Positions 1 through 9,693 of a DNA stretch of 53,323 nt are shown here, piece by piece. The DNA is from Paenibacillus herberti (GTDB lineage Bacteria > Bacillota > Bacilli > Paenibacillales > Paenibacillaceae): positions 2,221,357-2,274,679 of the forward strand of contig NZ_NMUQ01000001.1 in NCBI RefSeq assembly GCF_002233675.1, given 5' to 3'. The notes below the pieces were generated by a model that had not been told where the DNA came from, did not search any database, and saw only the letters and a list, made by a program, of their open reading frames with translations. The translations under genes and the position numbers were made by a program. The stretch's first letter is position 1; every line of letters starts with the position of its first letter.

Positions 1-1
1 G

Positions 2-211
2 CTTGCAGGCGTGCCAGTCGTTCTCGTTGATCCATGCAGCACAAGCCGAGAATGTCCACAGTGCGGGCACATTGCCAAAGAGAACCGCAAAACGAGAGAT
101 TGGTTCCGTTGTCAGGCTTGCGAGTACGCTGCTCCAGCCGACAATGTTGCTGCTCTGAATATTCGGAGCAGGGCACTCGTCAGCGTGCCGAACGTAGGAG
201 TCGCTATCTAA
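2..211 (+). CDS. tnpB: TnpB-family RNA-guided nuclease, C-terminal fragment (5' end outside window)
   Basis: This is the last roughly 70 codons of an IS200/IS605-type TnpB; the frame is open through the left window edge, so the internal GTG at 11 is not the true start. What is visible is the four-cysteine zinc ribbon (CPQCGH then CQAC) followed by ADNVAALNI, which carries the last RuvC catalytic aspartate. TnpB is a compact endonuclease guided by an omega RNA made from the 3' end of its own gene and the right end of the element. A palindrome typical of such right ends follows at 226-257. Family assignment is firm; whether the complete gene is intact cannot be seen. Confidence 0.9.
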   Translation, partial: LAGVPVVLVDPCSTSRECPQCGHIAKENRKTRDWFRCQACEYAAPADNVAALNIRSRALVSVPNVGVAI

Positions 212-265
212 GGACTACTTACAAGCACCCACCTCTAAGCGTAACGAAGGTGGTGTGTAGTTGAC
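212..265 (+). mobile_element. IS200/IS605-type right end / likely omega-RNA scaffold
   Basis: Immediately after the tnpB stop lies an imperfect palindrome (CACCCACCT at 226-234 against AGGTGGTGTG at 248-257) followed by GTAGTTGAC ending at 265. Subterminal hairpins of this kind mark the right end of IS200/IS605 elements and form the scaffold of the TnpB omega RNA. The bases after 265 would then act as the guide. The boundary at 265 is inferred from the hairpin and the tetranucleotide-like end, not proven. Confidence 0.65.
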
Positions 266-310
266 TTGAGCTCTATTGTACCTGCACTTACAGAATCGAG
301 GCCTGAATAC

Positions 311-1189
311 ATGAAAAAATTCAAAAAATTCTATATAGAAGTTACGAGTGTATGCAACTTGGCTTGCACATTTTGTCCGCCAACCAAGCGGGAAGCTAGC
401 TTTATTAAAGTAGATGATTTTAAGAAAAGACTGGATGAAGTGAGACCACATACGGATTATATTTACTTACATGTCAAAGGTGAACCGCTGTTGCATCCCA
501 AAATCGATCAGTTGCTGGATCTAAGCCATGAGCGCGGGTTTAAAGTTAATATCACGACTAACGGCACGCTAATTACAAAAAATAAAGCCAAACTGCTGAA
601 TAAACCTGCGCTGCGTCAGATGAATTTCTCGTTGCATAGCTTTGACGGCCATATCGGCTCCACCAATAAAGAAGCTTATGTGACCACGATTATTTCATTC
701 ATCAAGGAAGCTTTGGAAACGACGAATATCTTATTTTCGCTGAGATTATGGAATCTGCATACCGATAATGCCACAAACCAGGAAAAAAATCGAAATCGCC
801 AGGTGCTTGAAATTTTGGAGCGTGAATTCAATCTCGATTACCAGATTGAAGAGAAATTTGAACGTGGAAGCGGCCTGAAAATTGCCGATCGTGTCTATTT
901 AAATCAGGATCATGAATTCGAATGGCCGGATCTGAACGCCGAGGAGGATGACGGTAAGGGCTTCTGCCATGGGCTGCGCAATCAAGCGGCGATTCTGGCC
1001 AATGGCACTGTTGTGCCTTGCTGCCTGGACGGTGAAGGCATCATTAATCTGGGCAATATTAATCAGAAACCTTTTGCCGAGATTATTGAAGGTGAACGTG
1101 CGAATAAGCTGTATGACGGCTTTTCACGCAGAGAAGCGGTTGAAGAATTATGCCGTAAATGCGGGTATCGCAAACGGTTTGGCACTTAA
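311..1189 (+). CDS. radical SAM/SPASM domain protein
   Basis: A 292-residue protein. The radical SAM motif CNLACTFC places the three 4Fe-4S cysteines at residues 15, 19 and 22. The C-terminal third has a SPASM-like auxiliary cluster region (FCHG, then VPCCLDG, then LCRKCG). Such enzymes use S-adenosylmethionine radicals to modify peptides or small molecules; the substrate cannot be told here and no precursor peptide is adjacent. The frame is open up to a TTG at 266, but 266-310 is flanking DNA at the edge of the TnpB element. The ATG at 311 begins the conserved fold (KFYIEVTSVCN) and is preferred. The mobile element end 46 bp upstream may have separated the gene from its native promoter. Confidence 0.85.
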   Translation: MKKFKKFYIEVTSVCNLACTFCPPTKREASFIKVDDFKKRLDEVRPHTDYIYLHVKGEPLLHPKIDQLLDLSHERGFKVNITTNGTLITKNKAKLLNKPALRQMNFSLHSFDGHIGSTNKEAYVTTIISFIKEALETTNILFSLRLWNLHTDNATNQEKNRNRQVLEILEREFNLDYQIEEKFERGSGLKIADRVYLNQDHEFEWPDLNAEEDDGKGFCHGLRNQAAILANGTVVPCCLDGEGIINLGNINQKPFAEIIEGERANKLYDGFSRREAVEELCRKCGYRKRFGT

Positions 1190-1207
1190 AACGCTCACTG
1201 AAATAGC

Positions 1208-1237
1208 AAAGAGGATCGTCTCTCAACGATCCTCTTT
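1208..1237. terminator. bidirectional hairpin terminator
   Basis: A perfect 12-bp stem (AAAGAGGATCGT / ACGATCCTCTTT) with a 6-nt loop lies between two converging genes. The A/T-rich base of the stem gives a short U-run in both directions. Confidence 0.8.
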
Positions 1238-1253
1238 GTCTTTCCGGCGATTT

Positions 1254-1676
1254 TCAACCTTCTGGATAAGTTTCCCTGAGGAACTTTACCGATTGGCGGA
1301 TGATCGCACTCAGTACATCCATATTAATGTCGTCCAGCTTGTTAATATAAACACAGGATTTTCCTGACGTATGTTTGCCGAAGTCCTTCAACAGCCCTTC
1401 ACGTTCCGTGTCGCCTGTCGCAAAGTACAGGCTGATTTTCGCTTTTCGCGGCGAGAATCCAACGAGCGGCGCGTCTCCCTCATGCCCTGTAGCATATTTA
1501 TAGTGATAGGCGCCGAATCCAATAATAGTTGGTCCCCACATTTTAGCGGGATATCCGGTCGTTTCCTCGAAAAGCTCCAACAGCTTGTATGCATCCTCAC
1601 GCTTTTTCAGGCTATCAACCTGTTCAATAAATTCAATGACGCTGGCGTCATTTTCTTTTGTTTTTGGCTCATACAC
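1254..1676 (-). CDS. DUF1801 (YdhG-like) domain protein
   Basis: A 140-residue soluble protein with the DUF1801 pattern: MWGPTIIGFGAYHYKYATG followed by VGFSPRKAKISLYF and GKSCVYINKLDDI. The fold resembles YdhG/frataxin-like small proteins; the biochemical role is not established. The GTG at 1676 is chosen because GAGGTGG lies at proper spacing just upstream. It is the last gene of the minus-strand run, 77 bp after the GH20 gene, and ends at a bidirectional terminator. Its link to glycan use is only positional. Confidence 0.85.
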   Translation of the reverse strand: MYEPKTKENDASVIEFIEQVDSLKKREDAYKLLELFEETTGYPAKMWGPTIIGFGAYHYKYATGHEGDAPLVGFSPRKAKISLYFATGDTEREGLLKDFGKHTSGKSCVYINKLDDINMDVLSAIIRQSVKFLRETYPEG

Positions 1677-1753
1677 TTTAGTCCACCTCTTCCACCGACA
1701 GGCCCAAACTAATGCTGGGAGCGATATTCTTCCCCCATCGTATCATGTCATCC

Positions 1754-3649
1754 TCATTGTGGACTAGCGGATATGATACGGCGATACTGGTTGGACCATC
1801 CCAGGACAGAGCCATGGGGTCTTTTGGGGCCGTCAAAATACAATCGTTCCGCTTCCAATTCCTCAATGGTATCAGTCTCTCCATCGAGATACTCCCGTAG
1901 ACGCTGCATCGCCGAGTCGATCCTCGCCAGCAGACCCCCATATCTTAGATCGATCACTTCCCAGCCGAAGGCTTTGTAAGTGCTGAACCATTGTTTGCGA
2001 TGAGCATTTCTCAGCTCCCTCACCTTAACCTCTAGAACAGGAAGCACATCCTGTACAATTTGCTGCAAGCTAATACGATCATCCTTGTCATAGCTTTTTT
2101 TGATCCGATTGCCGATATCCGCCTTGATCGCCAGCACTTCCGCTAGCTTATGAGGCATATCGAAAATAAACGCCCACGACTCATTTTGATCCCGATACCC
2201 TGCATACTTACTGGCAAGCGTCTCATAGTGGGGCCCAAGATTCATTCCATCCACTTGGCGATCGAACAAACCGATCAAAATATCCTGCCACAGTAGAAAC
2301 TTCGATGGGTTTGGCGGCAAGTGTTTATATTCCTCTGGATTGACCGGTGTAACGTCCATGGCGGTCAAATCCATAAATGCATCGGCGTCGGCCTTTGTGC
2401 AAAAAGCAAACCGCTTATAAAGCTTTTCCGTATCCAGCTCTCGGGAATAACCGTGTTCAGCATACAATTGCAAGCCGAGTAGTGCCGAGAATACATTTGT
2501 TTCCGTCCCGTTATCACCCCATAACGTAGCGAAAACTTCCTTGATGCCTTGGCGTTTGCAAGCGGTCAACCCTGAATTCGTCGTATTAAAGCTGATTTTA
2601 TAGTTGACCATCGTGCCGCTCCAAGTCCAGATGCCCCCTGCAAAAATAACATCACAGCCAAATTCCTTATGTTTGCTTATAAACGTCTCGTACTCTTCCG
2701 TATGCTGATGATAGTAGTCCCAATATACAAGCTGCGCATCCTTCGGCATATCCTTAATCATATCTTCCGTTATGACGGCCTCCGTATCATAGTAACCGCC
2801 AAATTGAGAAGCGAGCCGGAAATACATATCACTCCACAGCATCGGTTTAAGCCCCTTGTTCGAGACGATCTCCTTAACCCGAACAAGATGTTCGTTCATA
2901 ATATCATGTCTTTTGCGGTAACCGTTGATCGACAAATAGTTGCCCAGCCCCAGGCTCATCGCTTCATCCATGCCGATGTGGATCCGCTTGCTGCGGAAAG
3001 GCGCTGAAATGGCGTCAACCATTTCTTCAATAAATGTGTATGTTTCCTCGTTGCCAACGAGCAGAATATCGGCGGAATCCTTCATCGGCTCGGCAAAGCT
3101 CCACTTAAGCGCTTCCGAAAGATGAGCGAGTGTCTGCATACACGGAATCATCTCAATTCCGAGCAATACCGCATAATCATCACATTCCTTTAGCTCATCA
3201 TGTGTGTAGCGACCTCTCATGTAACCAAAATAGGGCCTTGATTTCACCTCAAACGTGTCCTCGGTATACAGCATCATCACGTTCAGACCCATCACAGCCA
3301 TGATGCGCAGCATCCGTTTGATCTCTTCCACCTTAATGACGCCGTTCCGGGACGAATCAATCATAATGCCGTTCATCGTAAACTGCGGCTCTTCCATGAG
3401 CTGGAACGAGTCCCCTTCCGCTAGCGCTTCTATGAACAGCCCTAATGCGCGGAAAAAGTGGATGTTTTCCTGGAATCGGATAAGGCCGTTTCCTTCGGTC
3501 AAAGAAGCTTCCAACTGTCCGGATGTTTTTTCAACCTTTATCGGCAAGCCGTCCTCTGCCCACTGGAACCCCATTTCCCCCGCCAAAATACCGATTCCTT
3601 GCTCTAATCCTTGAATATCGCCATGAAAAGCTACCGTTAATGCTCCCAT
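1754..3649 (-). CDS. glycoside hydrolase family 20 (beta-N-acetylhexosaminidase-like)
   Basis: A 631-residue enzyme without a signal peptide, so probably cytoplasmic. It would remove terminal beta-linked N-acetylhexosamine from imported oligosaccharides. The GH20 signature is RIHIGMDEAMSLG, with the Asp-Glu catalytic pair at residues 228-229. The upstream stretch GIMIDSSRNGVIKVEEIKRM is the usual start of the GH20 barrel. The ATG at 3649 is preferred over an upstream in-frame start at 3712 because AGGAGGAA stands 3 bases before it. The C-terminus (YRRIISASPQ) looks natural; the overlapping minus frame at 1678-1941 is a shadow. It follows the AraC regulator and ABC importer genes in the same direction, which fits intracellular trimming of an imported glycan. 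Confidence 0.88.
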   Translation of the reverse strand: MGALTVAFHGDIQGLEQGIGILAGEMGFQWAEDGLPIKVEKTSGQLEASLTEGNGLIRFQENIHFFRALGLFIEALAEGDSFQLMEEPQFTMNGIMIDSSRNGVIKVEEIKRMLRIMAVMGLNVMMLYTEDTFEVKSRPYFGYMRGRYTHDELKECDDYAVLLGIEMIPCMQTLAHLSEALKWSFAEPMKDSADILLVGNEETYTFIEEMVDAISAPFRSKRIHIGMDEAMSLGLGNYLSINGYRKRHDIMNEHLVRVKEIVSNKGLKPMLWSDMYFRLASQFGGYYDTEAVITEDMIKDMPKDAQLVYWDYYHQHTEEYETFISKHKEFGCDVIFAGGIWTWSGTMVNYKISFNTTNSGLTACKRQGIKEVFATLWGDNGTETNVFSALLGLQLYAEHGYSRELDTEKLYKRFAFCTKADADAFMDLTAMDVTPVNPEEYKHLPPNPSKFLLWQDILIGLFDRQVDGMNLGPHYETLASKYAGYRDQNESWAFIFDMPHKLAEVLAIKADIGNRIKKSYDKDDRISLQQIVQDVLPVLEVKVRELRNAHRKQWFSTYKAFGWEVIDLRYGGLLARIDSAMQRLREYLDGETDTIEELEAERLYFDGPKRPHGSVLGWSNQYRRIISASPQ

Positions 3650-3686
3650 TTCGTTCCTCCTCTTTGTGTTACATCCAAAAGCGAAT

Positions 3687-5893
3687 TTATGCAAGCACCT
3701 GAACGTATTCATCAGGCTTTATACCTTCGTATCGAACAAAGGCACGTTTAAAGGAGTACACGTTTTCGTAACCTATTCGGTGTGCAACGATTTCAATACC
3801 TGTTTTCTCTCGAAGCAGCTCTTTAGCCATTTCCATTCGGAGACGACATACATAATCATAGAAGTTGATACCGTTACTTCTTTAAACATTCTGGAGACGC
3901 TAGGTACAGACATCTCCAGCATTTCCGCGAGTTTTTTGAGCGACATATCCGCACTTGTATAATGCTGATTCACATAGAGCAACAGCTTGCTTCCAGCTTC
4001 CATCTCCGACGATGAGTTGGAGTAGCGAATCCTTTCGCAGATCAGCGTACCCACTTCAAATACATAGCTCCACATCGAGTCGATGTTTTCCAAGTTTGCT
4101 TTGATCTCAAATTGCCTCGCGTATATACCCGCATCAATATTCAGCTCGTACAGAACGCGCAGCATCGTCTCCATCAGCCGCGAAACCAATTGAACCCTGC
4201 CAGCCTCAGGCAACTGGCGTTTTTGGTTCTCTGTGTGGATTTCGTCCAAAATACGTGTCAGCGTTTCGAGATTCCCGATTTTCAAATTGTTAATCAGTTG
4301 GATCTCCCAGTCGGTTGGATAATAATAATGGTTATTTATATACGTTTCTTCCACTGCATCAGTCCGGAAGCCTCTACGCGAAAATAGCTTAACCTGCAAA
4401 CTTTCATTAGCGGCATAATACGACTTGCTGATGCCGAGCAGCCCTTTTTCAACCGTTCCAGTCAGCACCTCCGGCAGCATATTACAGGCTCGCTGGATGC
4501 TTTCGGCCATTTCGGACGAGATCTGCTTCACTCTCTCATCACCGAGGGGCTCGGAAGACGATACGATAATCGCCTTATCCGCATTCGTCACCTCGAACAG
4601 CTCGTAATGAAGCTGATGTCGATCCATAATAGTTTCAGCAACCATAATCGTGACAATCTCTGCTCTTCGCATCAGCTCCAAATCGGAGGGATCATCCATC
4701 GCATGAAAGCTAACCAACATCGTACAGTAATACTTCTCTTCCGTATAAGTAAGTCCAAACTTCTGCAACCCGTTCCTATGCTGGTCCTCTGTAAAATAAC
4801 CTTTCAAAAGGCGAAGCAACAAATTCGACTTGGCGGCGCTTTCATAATCCTTTATTGCCTGCTGCAGCGAATGGTTTTCGTCAATTAGACGATCGAAGGA
4901 CTTCTCAATCAACTTATATTCAGAGCCGAGATCGTCTTTACGGACAACACCAGAAAGTTTATTTAACAATACCTGCAGGGGCCGATAACTAATTATGGAT
5001 AACAGGAAAGCTGAGGCAGTGCCAATAACAACAGAAATTAAAATAGCCAGAAGTGAACTGAATAAATTTTGAATACCAATTACATTTTTGTCAGGGTAGG
5101 TTAACGTATACTGCCAATCGCTTACTTGGGATGGCACCCGTACTTCATACGTCGATCCTTGATTGCTGCCTACTTTAATATAATCATGCTGATAAACGAG
5201 AGCATCATTAGCCCTGATTGAAATTTTATTCGGCTCAACGCCGCCAAAACGTTCCATGTAATCGGTCAAATAAACGATATCAACAAATAGAAGCAACGAG
5301 GCACGCGGGTTATTTACGACTTCCAAACTTTGCAAAACCGGAATAACCCGCCTTTTTTCTGCTCCAAGCGTAATTGCAGTCGGCTGTAAAATATTGAAAT
5401 ATTCATAATTCGGAAAGGAATCATTAAGTTGCTCTCGTGTAGCTTCATCAAATGAGGCTACGGATGTAAAAAATTCGTCCTCTGCAAACTTGCCCCATGA
5501 GGAAATAACGAGCTTTTTTTGCGGAAAAACGACCGCTCCAAAGGGAAGAATACCTAAACTATTAACTGCATTCGTTAAATCCTTGCGAATCTCGATCAGC
5601 TTAACCAAGTCAAATTCCTGATCGTATACATCCGTATTCTGCATCAGCTTTTGAACCCATGATTGCTCACTCAGCATGTTGCTTAAGCTTTTCAATTGAG
5701 TTAATTTGCTGTCTACAACATCCGCGATTCTCTTAGAGTCGGAAACATGTTTTTCATTTGTTTTCCGCTGCTCCTCCAAAATATTTCTATGCATATTCAA
5801 AACACTGAACACGATAATGGGAATGATTAATATGGCCGTATAAGACATAAATGTTTTACGAAACGTACTGCTGGCGAAGTGTTTACTGCCCAA
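3687..5893 (-). pseudogene. membrane-anchored AraC-type regulator, frameshifted in the DNA-binding domain
   Basis: The product starts with a transmembrane helix (TAILIIPIIVFSVL), has a long extracellular sensor region, a second helix near SLLAILISVVIGTASAFLLS and a C-terminal AraC helix-turn-helix domain (MSLKKLAEMLEMSVPSVSRMFKEVT). After EVT the frame shifts and stops at 3773. One base further on, the minus strand reads GINFYDYVCRLRMEMAKELL, then GYENVYSFKRAFVRYEGIKP and a stop at 3687: exactly the missing half of the domain. Restoring one base at the GG of 3871-3872 (ACGG to ACGGG) repairs it to about 735 residues. The TTG at 5893 is preferred as start because GGAGGGG precedes it; the longer frame to 5986 overlaps the upstream gene. 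It probably regulated this importer operon. A sequencing error in the short G run is the alternative. Confidence 0.85.
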
Positions 5894-5945
5894 TGGCCGC
5901 CCCTCCTTCGCTCTATCTAATGCTGCCTGGAGATAAGATATCCAG

Positions 5946-7580
5946 TTATTGGATCTGATTATATCGGTCATGCAATTGCTGCTCAATTTCGATCAGCTGA
6001 TCCAGCCCAAGCTTCTTCAGCTCAGCGATATACTGATCCCAATCATCCAATGATTTCTGGCCGAGCGCCAGCTTCGTTGCAAGCTCCAGCGAATAGGTAC
6101 TCAAATTATTCATGATTTTCGTTTTTGCTTCCAGCTGTTCATCATTCGGGATTGCCAAATATTTATGATTCATATTGACGTAGTATGGCTTATACTCCAT
6201 AATCGCTAACTGATGATCCGCTTTATGTTTTGGCACATTGGTCAGCTCAGACTCTAAGTTGGCAAATTGCACACGTGGGAAGATGCCATCGCCGTATATC
6301 GCGCCCCCCGAAACCAGCTTGGATTTTTCTTTATCCTCATCGGTTCCATTATCAATAAAAACTTTTGCCCCACCATCAAACGTATAGGTTTGACCTTCGA
6401 TACCCCAATAGAGAAGATCCGCGTATTTTTCGGAATAAATGACATCGAAAAATTTGATCGCTGCCTCTACATCCTTCGCATCCTTCGTAATCCCATACTT
6501 CGACCAGACTAGGTAGGGATCTTCCAACTGAGCTGCCGGAGTAATGCCGTCAACCGCTTTAAGCGGCATGAGCGGAAGATATTCGCCCCCGCCTATAATT
6601 GTCGGTTCCAGCCACATTTCCAAATTATAATCACTTAAAGATGCGACCTTGTTGTCGGCTATTTTTTGCTGAACGAGCTCATTTCTCCCGCTAATTAAAC
6701 TTGTATCGATGATCCCTTCTTTCACTAGCTGCTGCATATAGCGGAAGTAGTCCTTAATACCGTCCTGGTACCACGGTGAAACGACCTTTTTGTTCTCCAC
6801 ATCAACAGCGGTTACTCCCGAGCCAAGCCCGAACCATTGTGCGATCGAGCCGGCAAAATTGCCGGGGTTGTAAACTAGAACCTCGTCCTTCTGCCCGTTG
6901 CCGTTGGCGTCTTGATCTTGGAACGCTTTCAAGGCTTTCCGGTATTCATCCGCAGTTGCAGGAACCGGGATTTTCAGCTTTTCAAGCCAATCTTTGCGGA
7001 TGAGCATCGTTAGGCCGACAGGTGCCGGTTTATTCTGTTGGTATGTTTTTTTGTGCAGATCACTGAACCAATACAATTTTCCATCAGGTGAAGTCGTCGT
7101 TTTTTCGGCAAAAGGAAAATCTTGATCATACATCTTTTTGATGTTTCCATTGCTGTATTTCTCGATTAGCGGTTTCAAGTCGAGCAGAACACCCTGCTTC
7201 GCCAAGTTAAGGACCGTCGTATCGTCCAGAGCGGATAAGTTCACGATGTCGGGAAGACTGCTCCCGGATGCCATTCTTGTTTTGATCACAACGTCATACT
7301 GCTCAGTGGGCACCCTCTCATATTCCAATTCCAAGCCGGCAGTGTCGAACAGCTTATCAAGTTCCTTCCAAACCGGATACTGCTCCCTGTCCTCAAATTT
7401 GATAATCTTATTCCCTTTAGTTGGACCGAGCAACCGAAGCTTACTCCCCTCTTTGCTCCCTCCTGTTGCGGTTGGTTCCTCGCTATTTTTCGGCGTATCT
7501 CCGTTGCTGCATCCACTTACGGCGGCAATCGCCAACGTCAAGACAACAGTGCAGGTGATTGAATTTTTCCACTTTACCAC
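5946..7580 (-). CDS. sugar ABC transporter substrate-binding lipoprotein (LplA-like)
   Basis: A 544-residue extracellular solute-binding protein. The N-terminus has basic residues, a hydrophobic core and the lipobox AVSGC, so it is a lipid-anchored receptor on the outer face of the membrane. Long binding proteins of this type work with LplB/LplC-like permeases to import oligosaccharides. The internal DQDANGNGQKDE stretch looks like a calcium-binding loop, common in this family. The GTG at 7580 has GGGAGG at good spacing. It lies between the two permeases and the AraC-type regulator in one operon; the ligand is not predictable, though GH20 downstream suggests an amino-sugar glycan. Confidence 0.9.
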   Translation of the reverse strand: MVKWKNSITCTVVLTLAIAAVSGCSNGDTPKNSEEPTATGGSKEGSKLRLLGPTKGNKIIKFEDREQYPVWKELDKLFDTAGLELEYERVPTEQYDVVIKTRMASGSSLPDIVNLSALDDTTVLNLAKQGVLLDLKPLIEKYSNGNIKKMYDQDFPFAEKTTTSPDGKLYWFSDLHKKTYQQNKPAPVGLTMLIRKDWLEKLKIPVPATADEYRKALKAFQDQDANGNGQKDEVLVYNPGNFAGSIAQWFGLGSGVTAVDVENKKVVSPWYQDGIKDYFRYMQQLVKEGIIDTSLISGRNELVQQKIADNKVASLSDYNLEMWLEPTIIGGGEYLPLMPLKAVDGITPAAQLEDPYLVWSKYGITKDAKDVEAAIKFFDVIYSEKYADLLYWGIEGQTYTFDGGAKVFIDNGTDEDKEKSKLVSGGAIYGDGIFPRVQFANLESELTNVPKHKADHQLAIMEYKPYYVNMNHKYLAIPNDEQLEAKTKIMNNLSTYSLELATKLALGQKSLDDWDQYIAELKKLGLDQLIEIEQQLHDRYNQIQ

Positions 7581-7619
7581 TGGTAATTCCTCCCTTGTTT
7601 ATGTTCTATTTTTTCGGAT

Positions 7620-8531
7620 CTATTCTTTTAATGAACCAAGCAGTGCTCCCTTCATGAAATATTTTTGAAAGAAAGGATAGGTGAAAATAACGGGCAGCGT
7701 CGTGAACACGATAATCGAATATTTCAATTGGATGTTAGACAGCATCGTAGCTACCGCATTGCGGGTTTCCTCAAGGGACAATAGCTTTAAATCAACCGTT
7801 TGCTGGACGACAACACGATATAAATACATCTGCAACGGATGAAGCTTTTCATTCGGCAAATAAACAAGTGCCTCAAACCAGCTGTTCCAAATGCCGACAA
7901 TGGTGTAAATGGCGATGACAGCAATGATCGGCTTCGAAATAGGCAGGATGATTTTGAACAGCAACTGTAAGTGGGATGCCCCATCGATAAAGGCAGATTC
8001 CTTCAGTGCCTCCGGGATCGTTGTAAAATAAGTTCGGACAAGGATGATATTCCAGATGCCGACCATCCCAGGAATGATAATGGCGAACATCGTGTTGTAA
8101 AGCCCAAGCTTGTTCACAAGCAGAAAGGACGGGATCAGCCCTCCTCCGAAATACATAGGGATCAGCAGAAATGCAATGATCCATTTGCGTCCCTTGAGAG
8201 TCCGTACGGTTAGCGGGTAGGCGCCCAATACAGCGGTAATACAGTTCAATAACGTCCCGGCGGCGACGTAGATGATCGTATTGGAATACGCCCACCACAT
8301 TCTAGAGTCCCTGATGATCAATTCATAAGAATCCAGAATAAAACCTTTCGGAAACCAATAAACGTTCATTGCCGCCACTTCTAATGGCGAGCTGACGGAC
8401 ATAATTACGACATAATAGAATGGATAAAGTGTGATTAAGCAAATAAAGAGCGCGATGACATAAAGAAGCACATCAACTGCAACAGAACCTGACTTGATCT
8501 TATTCGGATTTCTCCTGAACATGGCGGTCAT
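7620..8531 (-). CDS. carbohydrate ABC transporter permease (LplC/YtcP-like)
   Basis: A 303-residue polytopic membrane protein with about six transmembrane helices. The EAA loop that docks the ATPase is visible as ALKESAFIDGASHLQLLFKIILP. The opening FYYVVIMSVSSP and ending YPFFQKYFMKGALLGSLKE are typical of the LplC subgroup. It would form a heterodimer with the permease encoded just upstream (12-bp gap). No ATPase gene is present in the operon. Confidence 0.92.
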   Translation of the reverse strand: MTAMFRRNPNKIKSGSVAVDVLLYVIALFICLITLYPFYYVVIMSVSSPLEVAAMNVYWFPKGFILDSYELIIRDSRMWWAYSNTIIYVAAGTLLNCITAVLGAYPLTVRTLKGRKWIIAFLLIPMYFGGGLIPSFLLVNKLGLYNTMFAIIIPGMVGIWNIILVRTYFTTIPEALKESAFIDGASHLQLLFKIILPISKPIIAVIAIYTIVGIWNSWFEALVYLPNEKLHPLQMYLYRVVVQQTVDLKLLSLEETRNAVATMLSNIQLKYSIIVFTTLPVIFTYPFFQKYFMKGALLGSLKE

Positions 8532-8543
8532 TCTGATCCCCCC

Positions 8544-9479
8544 TTACCACAACGCGTAATCGGAATATTTTCGGCTCAGAGTATTGGCGATGTAAAGCAG
8601 AGCGAAATTGATGACAGCTATAAACAACCCAACTGCCGTACCCGCACTAAAATTACCGCCAAGCAGGCCATCGCGGTACAGATAGGTACCCACGACATCC
8701 GCTGTTTCAAGTACCATCGGATTGTAAATCAAAAGAATGAATTCACTGTTCGCCGATAACAAGCTGCCAATCGCGAATATGAGCAAGATGAAGATCGTGG
8801 GACGGATAGAAGGCAGCGTAATATGAAGCATTTGTTTGAACCGATTGGCTCCGTCCATTTTGGCCGCTTCATACAGATGAGGATCGATCGAGGACATCGC
8901 AGCCAAATATAAAATGCTGCTCCAACCGAATGATTTCCAAATGCTTGTAATGGTATAGATCGCCGGAAAATAAGCCGCTTCCGTATTCAGCGCGATTGGT
9001 TTCCCGCCGAATAGCTTCACCGCTTCGTTCACGAGGCCGTCCATATTAATGAATGACAGCACCATGCCGGCGACAACAACACTGGAAATAAAATGCGGCA
9101 GATAACTTGCTGTTTGGACATACTTTTTGAACAATCCACTCTTCAGCTCGTTCAGCAGAAGAGCGAATAGAATGGGTACCCAAAATCCAAAGGCAAAAAA
9201 ATAGAAGCTCAGCATGAATGTATTCCTCATCAGCCTAACGAAATAGGGTCCGTTAAAAAAATCGATAAAATGCTTTAGCCCAACCCAGCGAACGCTTTCA
9301 TTAAAGGAAAAAAAGGAGGCCCCCGGAAAATAATCCTGGAAAGCAATGATGATTCCGTACATGGGAATATAAGAGAATATTAGAATATGCAGTAAAACAG
9401 GAAGCATGATCAAGTATAGCTGCAGGTTCTCTAGATTGCGATAATGTGCATGCTTATTCAGGCGCGAGCTTACTCTCAT
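8544..9479 (-). CDS. sugar ABC transporter permease (LplB/YteP-like)
   Basis: A 311-residue inner-membrane permease, first gene of the minus-strand glycan operon. The EAA motif is YEAAKMDGANRFKQMLHITLP; the N-terminal helix LIMLPVLLHILIFSYIPMYGI and the C-terminal NTLSRKYSDYALW are typical of LplB-like subunits. GAGGAG lies before the ATG at 9479. It pairs with the LplC-like permease and the binding protein that follow. Confidence 0.92.
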   Translation of the reverse strand: MRVSSRLNKHAHYRNLENLQLYLIMLPVLLHILIFSYIPMYGIIIAFQDYFPGASFFSFNESVRWVGLKHFIDFFNGPYFVRLMRNTFMLSFYFFAFGFWVPILFALLLNELKSGLFKKYVQTASYLPHFISSVVVAGMVLSFINMDGLVNEAVKLFGGKPIALNTEAAYFPAIYTITSIWKSFGWSSILYLAAMSSIDPHLYEAAKMDGANRFKQMLHITLPSIRPTIFILLIFAIGSLLSANSEFILLIYNPMVLETADVVGTYLYRDGLLGGNFSAGTAVGLFIAVINFALLYIANTLSRKYSDYALW

Positions 9480-9629
9480 GATCGGCTCCTCTCATCAAAT
9501 CATCCATTGGTGCGGCAATGCCAGGCCCGTTCCGCATCTCCTATGTTAAAGCCGGGTTATTACCATAGCAATCAACATAATTTGTTGAGCTCCACAATTT
9601 TCTCAGAACAAAATAAACCCCTATAAACC

Positions 9630-9681
9630 AAAAAAAAGAACGGTCTACCGGAATCCCCTCTTCCGGTTTAGATCGTTCTTT
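9630..9681 (-). terminator. rho-independent terminator of the M23 lipoprotein gene
   Basis: A long stem (AAAGAACGGTCTACCGGA at 9635-9652 against TCCGGTTTAGATCGTTCTTT at 9662-9681, with small bulges) carries an eight-base A run on the plus strand, which is a U run in the minus-strand transcript. It lies just past the stop of the M23 gene. Confidence 0.88.
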
Positions 9682-9693
9682 CGTTCCAACCTT

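Noticed and set aside
1678-1941. Minus-strand frame overlapping the end of the GH20 gene, possible frameshifted C-terminus
   Set aside because: The GH20 frame ends naturally in YRRIISASPQ; the other frame has no start with a ribosome site and is a shadow.
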